In this document: positions 37,102 through 46,695 of the stretch, piece by piece | How the letters are laid out: each line of letters starts with the position of its first letter | How positions within the stretch are numbered: position 1 is the stretch's first letter | Assembly: GCF_000768675.1 (NCBI RefSeq) | Contig: NZ_AVPI01000077.1 | Coordinates: 1-64,000, forward strand | DNA length: 64,000 nt | Source: Knoellia flava TL1 | GTDB taxonomy: Bacteria > Actinomycetota > Actinomycetes > Actinomycetales > Dermatophilaceae | Direction: 5' to 3' | Position numbers and translations under genes: made by a program | The notes under the pieces: generated by a model | Told to the model about the DNA's origin: nothing | Database searches by the model: none | Seen by the model: only the letters and a program-made list of their open reading frames with translations

Positions 37102-38442
37102 TCAGTGGTCGCGGAAGCGGTTGATCTCCTTCTCGAAGCGGGCGCGCTTCTCGGGGTCGGAGACGCCGAGGCCCTCCTCGGGGGAGAGGGTGAGGACGCC
37201 GACCTTGCCTTGGTGGGCGTTCTGGTGGACGTCGAGGGCGGCCTGGCCGACCTCCTCCATCGTGTAGGTCTTCGACAGCGTCGGGTGGATGAGCCCGCGG
37301 TCGATGAGGGCGTTGGCCTCCCACGCCTCGCGGTAGTTGGCGAAGTGGGAGGAGAGGATGTTCTTGAGGTTCATCCAGAGGTAGCGGTTGTCGTACTCGT
37401 GCATGTAGCCCGAGGTCGAGGCGCAGGTGACGATGGTGCCGCCCTTGCGCGCGACGTAGACCGAGGCGCCGAAGGTCTCGCGGCCCGGGTGCTCGAAGAC
37501 GATGTCGACGTCGTGGCCGCCGGTGAGCTCGCGGATCTTCTTGCCGAGCCGCTGCCACTCGCGCGGGTCCTGCTGAGTGTTGTCGTCGTTCCAGAACCGG
37601 TAGCCCTCGGCGTTGCGGTCGATGATGAGCTCGGCGCCCATGTCGCGGCAGATCTGCGCCTTCTCGGGCGAGGAGACGACGCAGATCGGCGTCGCGCCGG
37701 CGGCGAGCGCCATCTGGGTCGCGTAGGAGCCGAGGCCGCCGGAGGCGCCCCAGATGAGCACGCGGTCACCGAGCTTGAGGGCGGCACCGTTCTTGGAGAT
37801 GAGCTGCCTGTATGCCGTGCTGTTGACGAGGCCGGGCGAGGCCGCCTCCTCCCACGAGAGGTGGGTGGGCTTGGGCATGAGCTGGTTGGCCTTGACGATG
37901 GCGAGCTCGGCGAGACCGCCGAAGTTGGTCTCGAAGCCCCAGATGCGCTGCTGCGGGTCGAGCATCGTGTCGTTGTGCCCGTCGGCGTCCTCGAGCTCGA
38001 CGCTGAGGCAGTGCGCGACGACCTCCTGGCCGGGCTTCCACTTGCCGACGCCGGGGCCGGTGCGCAGCACGACGCCGGCGAGGTCGGAGCCGACGACGTG
38101 GTAGGGCAGGTCGTGGCGCTTGGCGTACTCGGACGTGCGACCGTAGCGCTCGAGGAAGCCGAACGTGGAGACCGGCTCGAAGATCGAGGTCCAGACGGTG
38201 TTGTAGTTGATCGCGCTCGCCATGACCGCGACGAGGGCCTCGCCGGGGGCGAGCTCGGGGACGGGGACGTCGTCGACGTGGAGCGACTTGCGCGGGTCCT
38301 TGTCGCGCGAGGCGAGCCCCTCGAACATGTCCACCTCGTCCTTGTGGACCGTGACGGCCCGGTAGGTCTGCGGGATGGAGAGGTTCGCGTAGGTCTCCTC
38401 GGTGCGGTCCCCGCTGAGGATGGCGTCGCGGATCTGGTCCAT
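37102..38442 (-). CDS. ccr: Crotonyl-CoA carboxylase/reductase
   Basis: A 446-residue medium-chain reductase that carboxylates crotonyl-CoA reductively with CO2 and NADPH to ethylmalonyl-CoA. The CO2-pocket residues known from Kitasatospora Ccr are all present at matching positions: N81 (INYNTVW), F170-E171 (WGFETNFGG) and H366 (ILSSHFANY). The NADPH motif is WGASGGLGSYATQMA. ATG 38442 is chosen for its AAGGAG, giving the normal length. It is followed downstream by a convergent inverted repeat and preceded by the epimerase gene on the same strand. Confidence 0.95.
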   Translation of the reverse strand: MDQIRDAILSGDRTEETYANLSIPQTYRAVTVHKDEVDMFEGLASRDKDPRKSLHVDDVPVPELAPGEALVAVMASAINYNTVWTSIFEPVSTFGFLERYGRTSEYAKRHDLPYHVVGSDLAGVVLRTGPGVGKWKPGQEVVAHCLSVELEDADGHNDTMLDPQQRIWGFETNFGGLAELAIVKANQLMPKPTHLSWEEAASPGLVNSTAYRQLISKNGAALKLGDRVLIWGASGGLGSYATQMALAAGATPICVVSSPEKAQICRDMGAELIIDRNAEGYRFWNDDNTQQDPREWQRLGKKIRELTGGHDVDIVFEHPGRETFGASVYVARKGGTIVTCASTSGYMHEYDNRYLWMNLKNILSSHFANYREAWEANALIDRGLIHPTLSKTYTMEEVGQAALDVHQNAHQGKVGVLTLSPEEGLGVSDPEKRARFEKEINRFRDH

Positions 38443-38472
38443 GGGTCGTCGTGCTCCTTGAGGTCGGCTCTG

Positions 38473-38521
38473 CCAACGGGCAATGAAGTCGGGAACTGGC
38501 GCTGGAACTGGCAATCAGTGG
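38473..38521. repeat. Degenerate copy of the TTGCCC repeat family
   Basis: Two related units lie in direct orientation: AACGGGCAATGAAGTCGG (38475-38492), and a unit at 38498-38521 made of GGCGCTGGAAC then TGGCAATCAGTGG. The second matches the right arm of the 8180-8252 element with two differences. The epimerase stop codon lies inside it (TCA at 38515). Confidence 0.7.
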
Positions 38522-38970
38522 GCGGTGGAGGCGGGCTCGACGAGCTCGACGAGGATGCCTCCGGCGTCCTTGGGGTGGACGAAGTTGACGCGGCTGTCGG
38601 AGGTGCCGCGCTTGGGCTCGTCGTAGAGGAGGCGCAGGCCGCGGTCGCGCAGGGTGGTGCTCACCGCGTCGATGTCCTCGACCCGGTAGGCGACCTGTTG
38701 GACGCCGGGGCCGGAGCGGTCGAGGAACTTCGCGATCGTCGACTCGGGGGACAGGGGAGCGAGGAGCTGCACGTGCGAGCCGGAGTCACCGACGGCCATC
38801 ATCGCCTCGCGGACGCCCTGCTCCTCGTTGACCTCCTCGTGCGCGAGGGTCATCCCGTAGGTGTCGCGGTAGAACGCGATCGCCTCGTCGAGGTCCCGCA
38901 CCGCGACGCCGACGTGGTCGATCGCCGTGAAGAGCCCGGCGACCGCCGCCTGCCCGTGTGTCTCGCTCAT
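38515..38970 (-). CDS. mce: Methylmalonyl-CoA/ethylmalonyl-CoA epimerase
   Basis: A 151-residue vicinal-oxygen-chelate fold protein that inverts the C2 centre of methylmalonyl-CoA or ethylmalonyl-CoA. Metal ligands are seen in IDHVGVAV (His), SHVQLLAPL (Gln) and ILVELVEP (Glu); the second betaalpha repeat contains VAYRVEDIDAV. The ATG at 38970 has purine-rich AGG upstream. The stop lies in a repeat unit. Location beside ccr argues for a role with both C4 and C5 acyl-CoA substrates, as in known ethylmalonyl-CoA pathways. Confidence 0.93.
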   Translation of the reverse strand: MSETHGQAAVAGLFTAIDHVGVAVRDLDEAIAFYRDTYGMTLAHEEVNEEQGVREAMMAVGDSGSHVQLLAPLSPESTIAKFLDRSGPGVQQVAYRVEDIDAVSTTLRDRGLRLLYDEPKRGTSDSRVNFVHPKDAGGILVELVEPASTAH

Positions 38971-39081
38971 GGAGGGGAGCCTAGGGAGGGGAGCGCACGG
39001 CATACAGGTGTTGCGGGTGTGGTGATGGACACCTACGGGACATCGGTCACAGCGGGGGTGGGGCGCCGATGCGGCAGGAAC

Positions 39082-39087
39082 TAGCAT
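39082..39087 (+). promoter_or_regulatory. Candidate -10 (TAGCAT) for the thiolase gene
   Basis: TAGCAT lies 49 bases upstream of the thiolase GTG in a 166-bp divergent gap, leaving a leader of roughly 40 bases that contains GGAGG. No clear -35 was found. Confidence 0.35.
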
Positions 39088-39136
39088 CGGAGACGAACTG
39101 GGCGACCGGCCCGACACCGACGTTGGAGGATCCGCA

Positions 39137-40351
<1,215 letters not shown>

Positions 40352-40422
40352 CCCGCCGAGCGAGCCCGGCTGCCCGGGGCCGAGCCATCGCGACGCCTCG
40401 CACCGTCGACGTCCCCTCCCTC

Positions 40423-41367
40423 GTGTCCGACGCGAGGGAGGGGCGCTCGCGTGCGGTGGCCCGCCTCATCTCGCTCGTCGAGGACGGGCACCCCGCGCTG
40501 CCCGAGGTCATGGCGGCGCTGGCACCGCACACCGGCCACGCGCACGTCGTCGGCCTCACCGGGTCGCCCGGCGTCGGCAAGTCGACGACGACCGCCGCGC
40601 TCATCGCGGCGCTGCGAGCGCAGGGCAAGCGAGTGGCGGTCCTGGCCGTCGACCCGTCGTCGCCCTTCTCGGGTGGGGCGCTCCTCGGTGACCGCATCCG
40701 GATGGAGCAGCACGCCACCGACCCCGACGTCTTCATCCGCTCGGTCGCGTCGCGGGGACACCTCGGCGGGCTGTCGTTCGCGACACCGCAGGCATTGCGC
40801 GTCCTCGACGCCGCCGGCTTCGACGTCGTCCTTCTCGAGACCGTCGGCGTCGGGCAGTCCGAGGTCGAGGTCGCCGCACGCGCCGACACGACCGTCGTCA
40901 TCGTCGCCCCGGGCATGGGCGACGGCATCCAGGCCGCCAAGGCCGGCATCCTCGAGATCGGCGACGTCTTCGTCGTCAACAAGGCCGACCGCGACGGCGC
41001 CGACGACACCGTCCGCGACCTCAGGCACATGATCCAGCTCGGCAACCGCGAGCGCTCCGTCGACTGGCGGACCCCGGTGGTGAGGACCGTCGCGAGCCGG
41101 GCGGACGGCATACCGGATCTCGTGGAAGCGCTTGACGCACACCGCCGCTGGCTCGACGAGTCGGGCACGCTCGCGGCGCGGCGCAGCGAGCGGGCGCGGT
41201 CCGAGATCGAGGCCATCGCGCTCGCCGAGCTGCGCCGGCGGCTCGGGGGAGAGGGCGGTCTCGTCCCCGACGACCTCGCCTCCGCCGTCGCCTCCGGCGA
41301 GACCGACGTGTATGCCGCCGCGGAGCGCGTGGTCGGACGGGTCACCGGGGAGCCCCCGCCCGCGTAG
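40423..41367 (+). CDS. meaB: Methylmalonyl-CoA mutase-associated GTPase MeaB
   Basis: A G3E-family P-loop GTPase that protects and reloads B12 mutases. Motifs are Walker A GSPGVGKSTT, the MeaB-type LAVDPSSPFSGGALLGDRIRM, ETVGVGQSEVE, and NKADRDGADD (base recognition). GTG 40423 is the first ordinary start and gives 314 residues. Sequence resembling the usual family N-terminus (ATPRTVDVPSLV) continues upstream to an in-frame ATC at 40387, so the true start may be non-canonical. It acts with the mutase at 20682 and the adenosyltransferase at 18429. Confidence 0.93.
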   Translation: MSDAREGRSRAVARLISLVEDGHPALPEVMAALAPHTGHAHVVGLTGSPGVGKSTTTAALIAALRAQGKRVAVLAVDPSSPFSGGALLGDRIRMEQHATDPDVFIRSVASRGHLGGLSFATPQALRVLDAAGFDVVLLETVGVGQSEVEVAARADTTVVIVAPGMGDGIQAAKAGILEIGDVFVVNKADRDGADDTVRDLRHMIQLGNRERSVDWRTPVVRTVASRADGIPDLVEALDAHRRWLDESGTLAARRSERARSEIEAIALAELRRRLGGEGGLVPDDLASAVASGETDVYAAAERVVGRVTGEPPPA

Positions 41368-41370
41368 CGT
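41365..41370 (+). promoter_or_regulatory. Candidate -10 (TAGCGT) overlapping the meaB stop
   Basis: TAGCGT, whose TAG is the meaB stop, is followed by seven bases and the GTG at 41378. The spacing equals that before the mutase gene at 20682. Confidence 0.4.
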
Positions 41371-41377
41371 GGTGCGG

Positions 41378-43066
41378 GTGACACCTCCCGGCACGCGACC
41401 GACCCCCGTCATCCTCGTCCTCGGTGCGGAGTACCGGCAGGCGATGGTCGACGTCCTCACGATGCGCTACTCGGCGGAGTACGAGATCGTCGCGCCGGCC
41501 TCGATGGAGGAGGCGATCGAGGTCCTCACCGAGCTCAAGACCGGCAGCCGGCCAGTGGCCCTGGCCGCGTGCGAGTTCTTCGCCGGGGGCGAGAAGGCGA
41601 CCCACCTGCTCGCGAAGTTCCAGAAGTTCATGCCGACCGCGCGGCGGCTCGTCTACGTGCCGGTCGAACGCTTCCGCGGGTCGGTGGCCCAGCTGCGCGA
41701 GAGCCTCGCCGAGGGGCGGCTCGACCTCTACCTCATGCTGCCGCAGGGTGCCCGCGACGAGGAGTTCCACACGGCGATCTCGGAGACCCTCTCGGACTGG
41801 GCGCAGTCGGTGAACTACTCCGAGATCGACGGGACGCGGATCATCGCCGACGGGCCGTCGCCGGACCTCAGCCGGATCCGCGACTTCCTCGACCGGATGG
41901 GGCTGCCCAACACCGTGCACGCGCCGGACAGCCCCGCGGGCGTCGCCGCGCTCGCCGCGGCCGGTCCCGACGCCGTCATGCCGCTGCTCCAGGCGTCGAA
42001 CAGCGACGAGATCATCTCGAACCCGTCGAACGCCGACCTCGGCGCCGTGCTCTACGGGCGGCCCACGGACATCGGCGAGGACGCCGTCTGCGACCTCGTC
42101 GTCGTGGGCGCGGGTCCCGCGGGCCTCGGTGCCGCGGTCTACGCCGCGTCGGAAGGGCTCGACACGCTCGTCATCGACCAGGGACCGATCGGCGGCCAGG
42201 CGGGGACGAGCTCGATGATCCGCAACTACCTCGGCTTCCCGCGCGGCATCTCGGGGATGCGGCTCGCCCAGCGGGCGCGCTCGCAGGCGGTGCGCTTCGG
42301 CGCCCGCTTCCTCGCCGGGCACCAGGTGACCGGGCTGCGGATCGGCGAGGGCCCGGACGGCTCGCACGTCGTCGAGCTCGGCGACGACACCGTGCGCGGG
42401 CGGACCGTGCTCATCGCGACGGGGGTGGAGTACAGGCGGCTCGGGATCGACGCGCTCGAGGACCTCGTCGGCCGGGGCGTCAACTACGGCGCGGCGGCGA
42501 GCACCTCGCGCGAGGTCAAGCACAAGGACGTCTACGTCGTCGGCGGCGGCAACAGTGCCGGTCAGGCGGCCGTGCACCTCTCGCGCTTCGCCCGCAGCGT
42601 GACGATCCTCGTCCGGCGCGAAGGGCTGGCGGCGACGATGTCGAGCTACCTCATCCGCGAGATCGAGGGGAACCCGCGGATCACCGTGCGGCCGCGCACC
42701 GTCGTCACCGACGGCGGTGGCGAGGGGCGCCTCGAGTGGCTCACCCTCCACGACGTCGACGCCGGGACCGACGAGCGGGTCGAGGCGGCGGGTCTCTACC
42801 TGCTCATCGGCGCCGCGCCCATGTGCTCGTGGCTCCCCAACGACGTCGCCCGCGACGACCTCGGCTTCGTCCTCGCGGGGGCCGACACCCCGTGGCAGTC
42901 GTGGCAGGGTGGCCGGCCGCCGGAGCCCTTCGCGACGACCGTCCCCGGGATCTTCGTCGCCGGTGACATCCGCTGCGGCTCGATGAAGCGGGTCGCGTCG
43001 GCCAGCGGCGAGGGCGCGGGTGTCGTGCCGCTCGTGCACGCCCACCTGGCGCCGGACGCGGGCTGA
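41378..43066 (+). CDS. Pseudo-receiver / thioredoxin-reductase-like flavoprotein fusion
   Basis: A 562-residue protein. The N-terminal ~125 residues look like a response-regulator receiver (TPVILVLGAEYRQAMVDVLT), but the acidic pocket (usually DD) and phospho-acceptor Asp are not preserved. A linker of about 110 residues follows. The C-terminal ~310 residues are thioredoxin-reductase-like: FAD motif VVVGAGPAGLGAAVYAASEG, GGQAGTSSMIRNYLGFP, and NADPH motif VVGGGNSAGQAAVHLS. The redox C-x-x-C is absent; AAASTSRE stands where CATCDG is expected. It therefore should not reduce thioredoxin by the classical mechanism. The role is unknown. Confidence 0.85.
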   Translation: MTPPGTRPTPVILVLGAEYRQAMVDVLTMRYSAEYEIVAPASMEEAIEVLTELKTGSRPVALAACEFFAGGEKATHLLAKFQKFMPTARRLVYVPVERFRGSVAQLRESLAEGRLDLYLMLPQGARDEEFHTAISETLSDWAQSVNYSEIDGTRIIADGPSPDLSRIRDFLDRMGLPNTVHAPDSPAGVAALAAAGPDAVMPLLQASNSDEIISNPSNADLGAVLYGRPTDIGEDAVCDLVVVGAGPAGLGAAVYAASEGLDTLVIDQGPIGGQAGTSSMIRNYLGFPRGISGMRLAQRARSQAVRFGARFLAGHQVTGLRIGEGPDGSHVVELGDDTVRGRTVLIATGVEYRRLGIDALEDLVGRGVNYGAAASTSREVKHKDVYVVGGGNSAGQAAVHLSRFARSVTILVRREGLAATMSSYLIREIEGNPRITVRPRTVVTDGGGEGRLEWLTLHDVDAGTDERVEAAGLYLLIGAAPMCSWLPNDVARDDLGFVLAGADTPWQSWQGGRPPEPFATTVPGIFVAGDIRCGSMKRVASASGEGAGVVPLVHAHLAPDAG

Positions 43067-43077
43067 GCCGGACGGCA

Positions 43078-43083
43078 TACGGT
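43078..43083 (+). promoter_or_regulatory. Candidate -10 (TACGGT) within a GGCATAC word
   Basis: TACGGT, six bases (ggggtc), then the ATG at 43090. The hexamer overlaps a GGCATAC word at 43074. Confidence 0.4.
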
Positions 43084-43089
43084 GGGGTC

Positions 43090-43401
43090 ATGCTCGTCGC
43101 CTTCTCCGTGTCCCCGTCCGTCTCCGACGACCAGGGCGGGGTGACCGGACCGGTCGCCGAAGCCGTCCGTATCGTGCGCGAGAGCGGCCTCCCGCACCGC
43201 ACCGACGCGATGTTCACGACGATCGAGGGGGAGTGGGACGAGTGCATGGCCGTCGTCAAGGCCTGCGTCGACGCCCTCGCCGCGCGCGGCCCGCGCGTCG
43301 GTCTCGTCCTCAAGGCCGACATCCGTCCCGGCCGGACCGGTGAGCTCGAGGGCAAGCTCGAGCGCCTCGAGGCGACGATCGCCGAGCAGTCCGGGGCCTG
43401 A
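43090..43401 (+). CDS. Thiamine-binding protein (MTH1187/YqgV family)
   Basis: A 103-residue small ferredoxin-like fold protein: VAFSVSPSVSDDQGGVTGPV at the N-terminus, VRESGLPHRTDAMFTTIEGEWDE in the middle (the T-x-x-E-G-E/D-x-D/E ligand region of the family), and a long C-terminal helix. Members bind thiamine-type compounds and are thought to be part of its transport or sensing. No thiamine gene is nearby. Confidence 0.88.
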   Translation: MLVAFSVSPSVSDDQGGVTGPVAEAVRIVRESGLPHRTDAMFTTIEGEWDECMAVVKACVDALAARGPRVGLVLKADIRPGRTGELEGKLERLEATIAEQSGA

Positions 43402-43433
43402 CCGCTCCTCGCACGCGCCACCCGCGCCAAGAA

Positions 43434-43443
43434 GTTTCGAAAC
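43434..43443. promoter_or_regulatory. Palindrome GTTTCGAAAC upstream of the ABC exporter
   Basis: A perfect 10-bp, AT-containing palindrome about 100 bases before the permease start, in a strongly GC-rich gap. A candidate -10 (TAGCGT, 43489-43494) lies between it and the gene. Candidate operator only. Confidence 0.4.
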
Positions 43444-43542
43444 CGTCACGGTCGACGGGACTCCCTCGTCGGCACCGACCTGCGCGACTAGCGTGACCGG
43501 GTTGGCGTGAGGAACGGGGACGACGCAGGAGGAGCACCGGGC

Positions 43543-46500
43543 ATGTGGAAGGCGATCCGCTACCGCGGCGGCCAGTCCCTCGTCCTCGTCCTCATCTCCG
43601 CACTCGTCGCCACCTGCGCCGCCTTCGCGCCGCTCTTCTCGCGCTCGATCGACCAGGCCCTGCTGCGCGCCACGCTCGGGCGCCTCGAGCCGGCCGACCT
43701 CAAGCTCGGCGTCCTCGCGAGCCGCACCTCCGACCCCGAGCTCGCCGCGAGCGCGGTCGAAGCCGAGATCCCTCGGACGCTCGACGCGTGGTACGAGCCC
43801 GGCATCGCGATGACGACGGCCAACACCGACGTCGTGCCCATCAAGGGCAAGAAGCCCTCGCCGGTGCGGCTCGTCGCGCGTGATGAGGTCTGTGACCACC
43901 TCACTCTGAGCGAGGGCGCGTGCCCGGGCGGCGCCGAGGACCTGCTCGTGTCGGCCGCGGACGCGAAGGCCTGGGGCTGGAGGCTGGGGACGACCCTCGT
44001 CGTCCGCAACAGCGAGTCGCAGCCGCAGCCCTTCGTCGTCTCGGGCATCTACACCGCCAAGCCGGACCCGGACTACTGGCTGCGCACCGAGCTCCAGGGC
44101 AAGTCGGGCAAGCTCGTCGACTACGGCGACCTCGTCGACGCGGTGGACGACTTCGTCGTGGCGCCGGAAGGCCTCGAACGTGGCTGGACGGGAGCGCAGC
44201 TGTCGGTCGACTACCGGTTGCGGACGTCGACGATCACCCTCGACTCGCTCGCGGCTGCCGGTCGCGCGGTCGACGCCGTGCGCCCGCCGAGCCTCGCGAC
44301 GGTCGACAGCCCACTGCCGCGGATCGCGCAGCAGGTCGACGACGGCAAGGGCCTCGTCCGCCAGCTCGTGCCGCTGCTCATCGCGCAGCTCGTCGCCGTC
44401 GCGCTCGCCGTCCTCGTCCTCGTGGCGGGAGCCGCTGTCGCACAGCGCCGTCCGGAGATCGCGGTCGCGCGGCTGCGGGGACGCAGCCGGGACGCGAGCC
44501 GTCGCCTCGTCATCGCCGAGCTCGGTCTCACCGTCCTGCTCGGCCTGCCGCTCGGGGTGCTCCTCGCCGTCGGGCTGAGCGAGCTCGTGCGCCGGTTCGT
44601 CCTCCCGCCGGGCGTGCCCTTCGAGCTCGGCTGGCAGGTGCCGCTCGCCGCCGCCGTCGCCGGGCTCGCCTCGCTCGCGGTCGTGTATGCCGCCGCGCGG
44701 CCGGTCCTGCGCGAACCCATCGCCTCGCTCCTGCGCAGCGTCCCTCCGGCGACGACCTCGCGGCACCTGCGCGTCGGCGACACCATCCTCGTGGTCCTCG
44801 CCGCGGTCGGGGTCCTCGGCATCGTCACGGGCCAGATCACCGGACCGATGGCGATCCTCACGCCGACGCTGCTCGCGCTCGCCGCGGGCGCGCTCCTCGG
44901 GGTCGCGGTCGTCGTCCTCGCCACTCGCCTCGGCCGGCGAGCCCTCGGGCGCGGGCGCCTCGGGTCCGGTCTCGCCGGTCTCGCCATGGGGCGTCGTCCC
45001 ACGACCCGTCACGTGCTGCTCGTCGTCACGGCGGTCTCGGCGCTCGTCGTCTTCGCCGCGAACGCCGTCGCCGTGGCCGATCGCAACCGCGAGAACCGGG
45101 CCAAGGTCACGGTCGGCGCGTTCGCCGCGCTGCGCACCGGCTCCAAGGACCCGACCGCCGTCGCCCGGGTCGTCGACCAGCTACCGGCGGGACAGCGGGA
45201 GCACGCCATGCCGGTCGGCTTCGTCCAGCTCCGCGACCCCGACGCGACGACGACCCTCGCTGCCCGGCCCGACCAGCTGCGACGCATCGCCTGGGCGCCG
45301 CCGGCGCAGGTCGCACTCGACCTCGACGCGCTCTCGCTGCCCGACCAGGACCCCGTCCTGCTCGACGGCGACCGGCTCACCGCCCGGATCGCCTACGACC
45401 TCTCACCTTCCGGGTTCGGCTTCGGGCCGGCGCCGCAGGGGATCGACCCGAAGACGTGGGTGCCCGGCGCCGTCGACGCCACGCCGCTCCGGGTCGGGAT
45501 CACCGTGACGACCCCCGCCGGTGACGTGCTCACCCGGGACATCGCGACCCTCCCGTATGCCGGCCGCGGCACGGGAGCGGTCGACGCACCGATCCTGTGC
45601 CCCAACGGTTGCCGGCTCCAGTCGGTGTGGGTCCAGCTGGCGCAGGGCCAACCGCTCGACGCGGTGTCGGGTTCGGTCGACCTCTCCGGCTTCGCGCTCG
45701 ACGGCCGGTCGCTCGGCATCGACGACCCGTCCGGCTGGCTCAGGCCGCGGGGAGCCGCCGAGTCACCCAGCGGCGGAGGCGGCACGGTGATCGACCCCGC
45801 CACCGGGATGCCGATGGAGGTCGAGGGGCCTGCCGCGGACTCGATCTCGCTCGAGAAGGCGCCCGCGGGTGGGCTCCGCCTCACCTTCAGCAACACCGGG
45901 CGCAACGCGGCGGTGAGCCGGGCGGACGCCCCCGAGGTCGTCCCCGCGCTCCTGTCCGGCCGCATCCCCACGGGCGGGACCGCCGAAAGGTTCGAGATCC
46001 AGAGCCTCGCCGGCCGCACGACGCCCGCGACGGCGTCCCAGCGTGTCCCTGCCCTGCCCTTCGTCGGCAACCGTGGCGCGCTCGTCAACCTCGACCTCAT
46101 GCTGCGACTCGGCGGCAGGCTGCCGGCCTCCGGCTCGATGGAGGTCTGGATCGACGACGCCTTCCCGGGTGGGGTCGCTGGCGCCGAGCGCGCCCTGCGC
46201 GACCGGGGTGTCGAGGTCCTCTCGACTCGCTCGCTGCCCGAGAGCAAGCGCCTGCTCGACGAGTCGGCCACGGGGTGGGGGCTCCTGCTCGGTCTCTTCA
46301 CGGCCCTGCTGTCGCTGCTGCTCGCCGCGGTCATGCTCGTCGTCGTCGCGATGACGACTGGCCGGGTCGTCACCCGCGACATCGCGGCATTGCGCGTGGC
46401 CGGTGTCCCGGGACGCGACCTGCGCAGGGCCACGGTGCGTGAGGCCGTCGTGCCTGTGGGACTGGCGGCGGTCGTCGGTGGTGCCTGCGGTGTGGCAGGC

Positions 46501-46695
46501 GCGGTGCTCGCGATGCCGCTCATCCCGCTCTTCGACACCCCCGCGCCGGTGCCCGCCCTCGACCTCGCGCCGTCGTGGCTCGTCATGGGTGCCTCGTGGG
46601 CCGTGACGGTCGCGGTCCTCGGCGCCGTGGCCGCGCTCCTCGCGCTCCGGGCGTCGAGCCGCGGGGACATCGACCGACTGAGGGAGGCGTGGTGA
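43543..46695 (+). CDS. Large FtsX-type ABC transporter permease
   Basis: A 1050-residue membrane protein of the MacB/FtsX (type VII) permease class. One N-terminal helix (GGQSLVLVLISALVATCAAF) precedes a large extracytoplasmic domain of about 230 residues. A block of helices follows (QLVPLLIAQLVAVALAVLVL and onward), then a second large outer domain (~520-900), and a C-terminal block of helices ending WAVTVAVLGAVAALLALRA. One chain thus carries what is usually split between two permeases. AGGAGG ten bases before ATG 43543 fixes the start. The stop overlaps the first ATPase gene (GTGA). The substrate is unknown. Confidence 0.85.
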   Translation: MWKAIRYRGGQSLVLVLISALVATCAAFAPLFSRSIDQALLRATLGRLEPADLKLGVLASRTSDPELAASAVEAEIPRTLDAWYEPGIAMTTANTDVVPIKGKKPSPVRLVARDEVCDHLTLSEGACPGGAEDLLVSAADAKAWGWRLGTTLVVRNSESQPQPFVVSGIYTAKPDPDYWLRTELQGKSGKLVDYGDLVDAVDDFVVAPEGLERGWTGAQLSVDYRLRTSTITLDSLAAAGRAVDAVRPPSLATVDSPLPRIAQQVDDGKGLVRQLVPLLIAQLVAVALAVLVLVAGAAVAQRRPEIAVARLRGRSRDASRRLVIAELGLTVLLGLPLGVLLAVGLSELVRRFVLPPGVPFELGWQVPLAAAVAGLASLAVVYAAARPVLREPIASLLRSVPPATTSRHLRVGDTILVVLAAVGVLGIVTGQITGPMAILTPTLLALAAGALLGVAVVVLATRLGRRALGRGRLGSGLAGLAMGRRPTTRHVLLVVTAVSALVVFAANAVAVADRNRENRAKVTVGAFAALRTGSKDPTAVARVVDQLPAGQREHAMPVGFVQLRDPDATTTLAARPDQLRRIAWAPPAQVALDLDALSLPDQDPVLLDGDRLTARIAYDLSPSGFGFGPAPQGIDPKTWVPGAVDATPLRVGITVTTPAGDVLTRDIATLPYAGRGTGAVDAPILCPNGCRLQSVWVQLAQGQPLDAVSGSVDLSGFALDGRSLGIDDPSGWLRPRGAAESPSGGGGTVIDPATGMPMEVEGPAADSISLEKAPAGGLRLTFSNTGRNAAVSRADAPEVVPALLSGRIPTGGTAERFEIQSLAGRTTPATASQRVPALPFVGNRGALVNLDLMLRLGGRLPASGSMEVWIDDAFPGGVAGAERALRDRGVEVLSTRSLPESKRLLDESATGWGLLLGLFTALLSLLLAAVMLVVVAMTTGRVVTRDIAALRVAGVPGRDLRRATVREAVVPVGLAAVVGGACGVAGAVLAMPLIPLFDTPAPVPALDLAPSWLVMGASWAVTVAVLGAVAALLALRASSRGDIDRLREAW

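Noticed and set aside
43434-43443. GTTTCGAAAC as an SOS (LexA) box
   Set aside because: Actinobacterial LexA boxes read GAAC-N4-GTTC or close variants; spacing and half-sites do not fit well.
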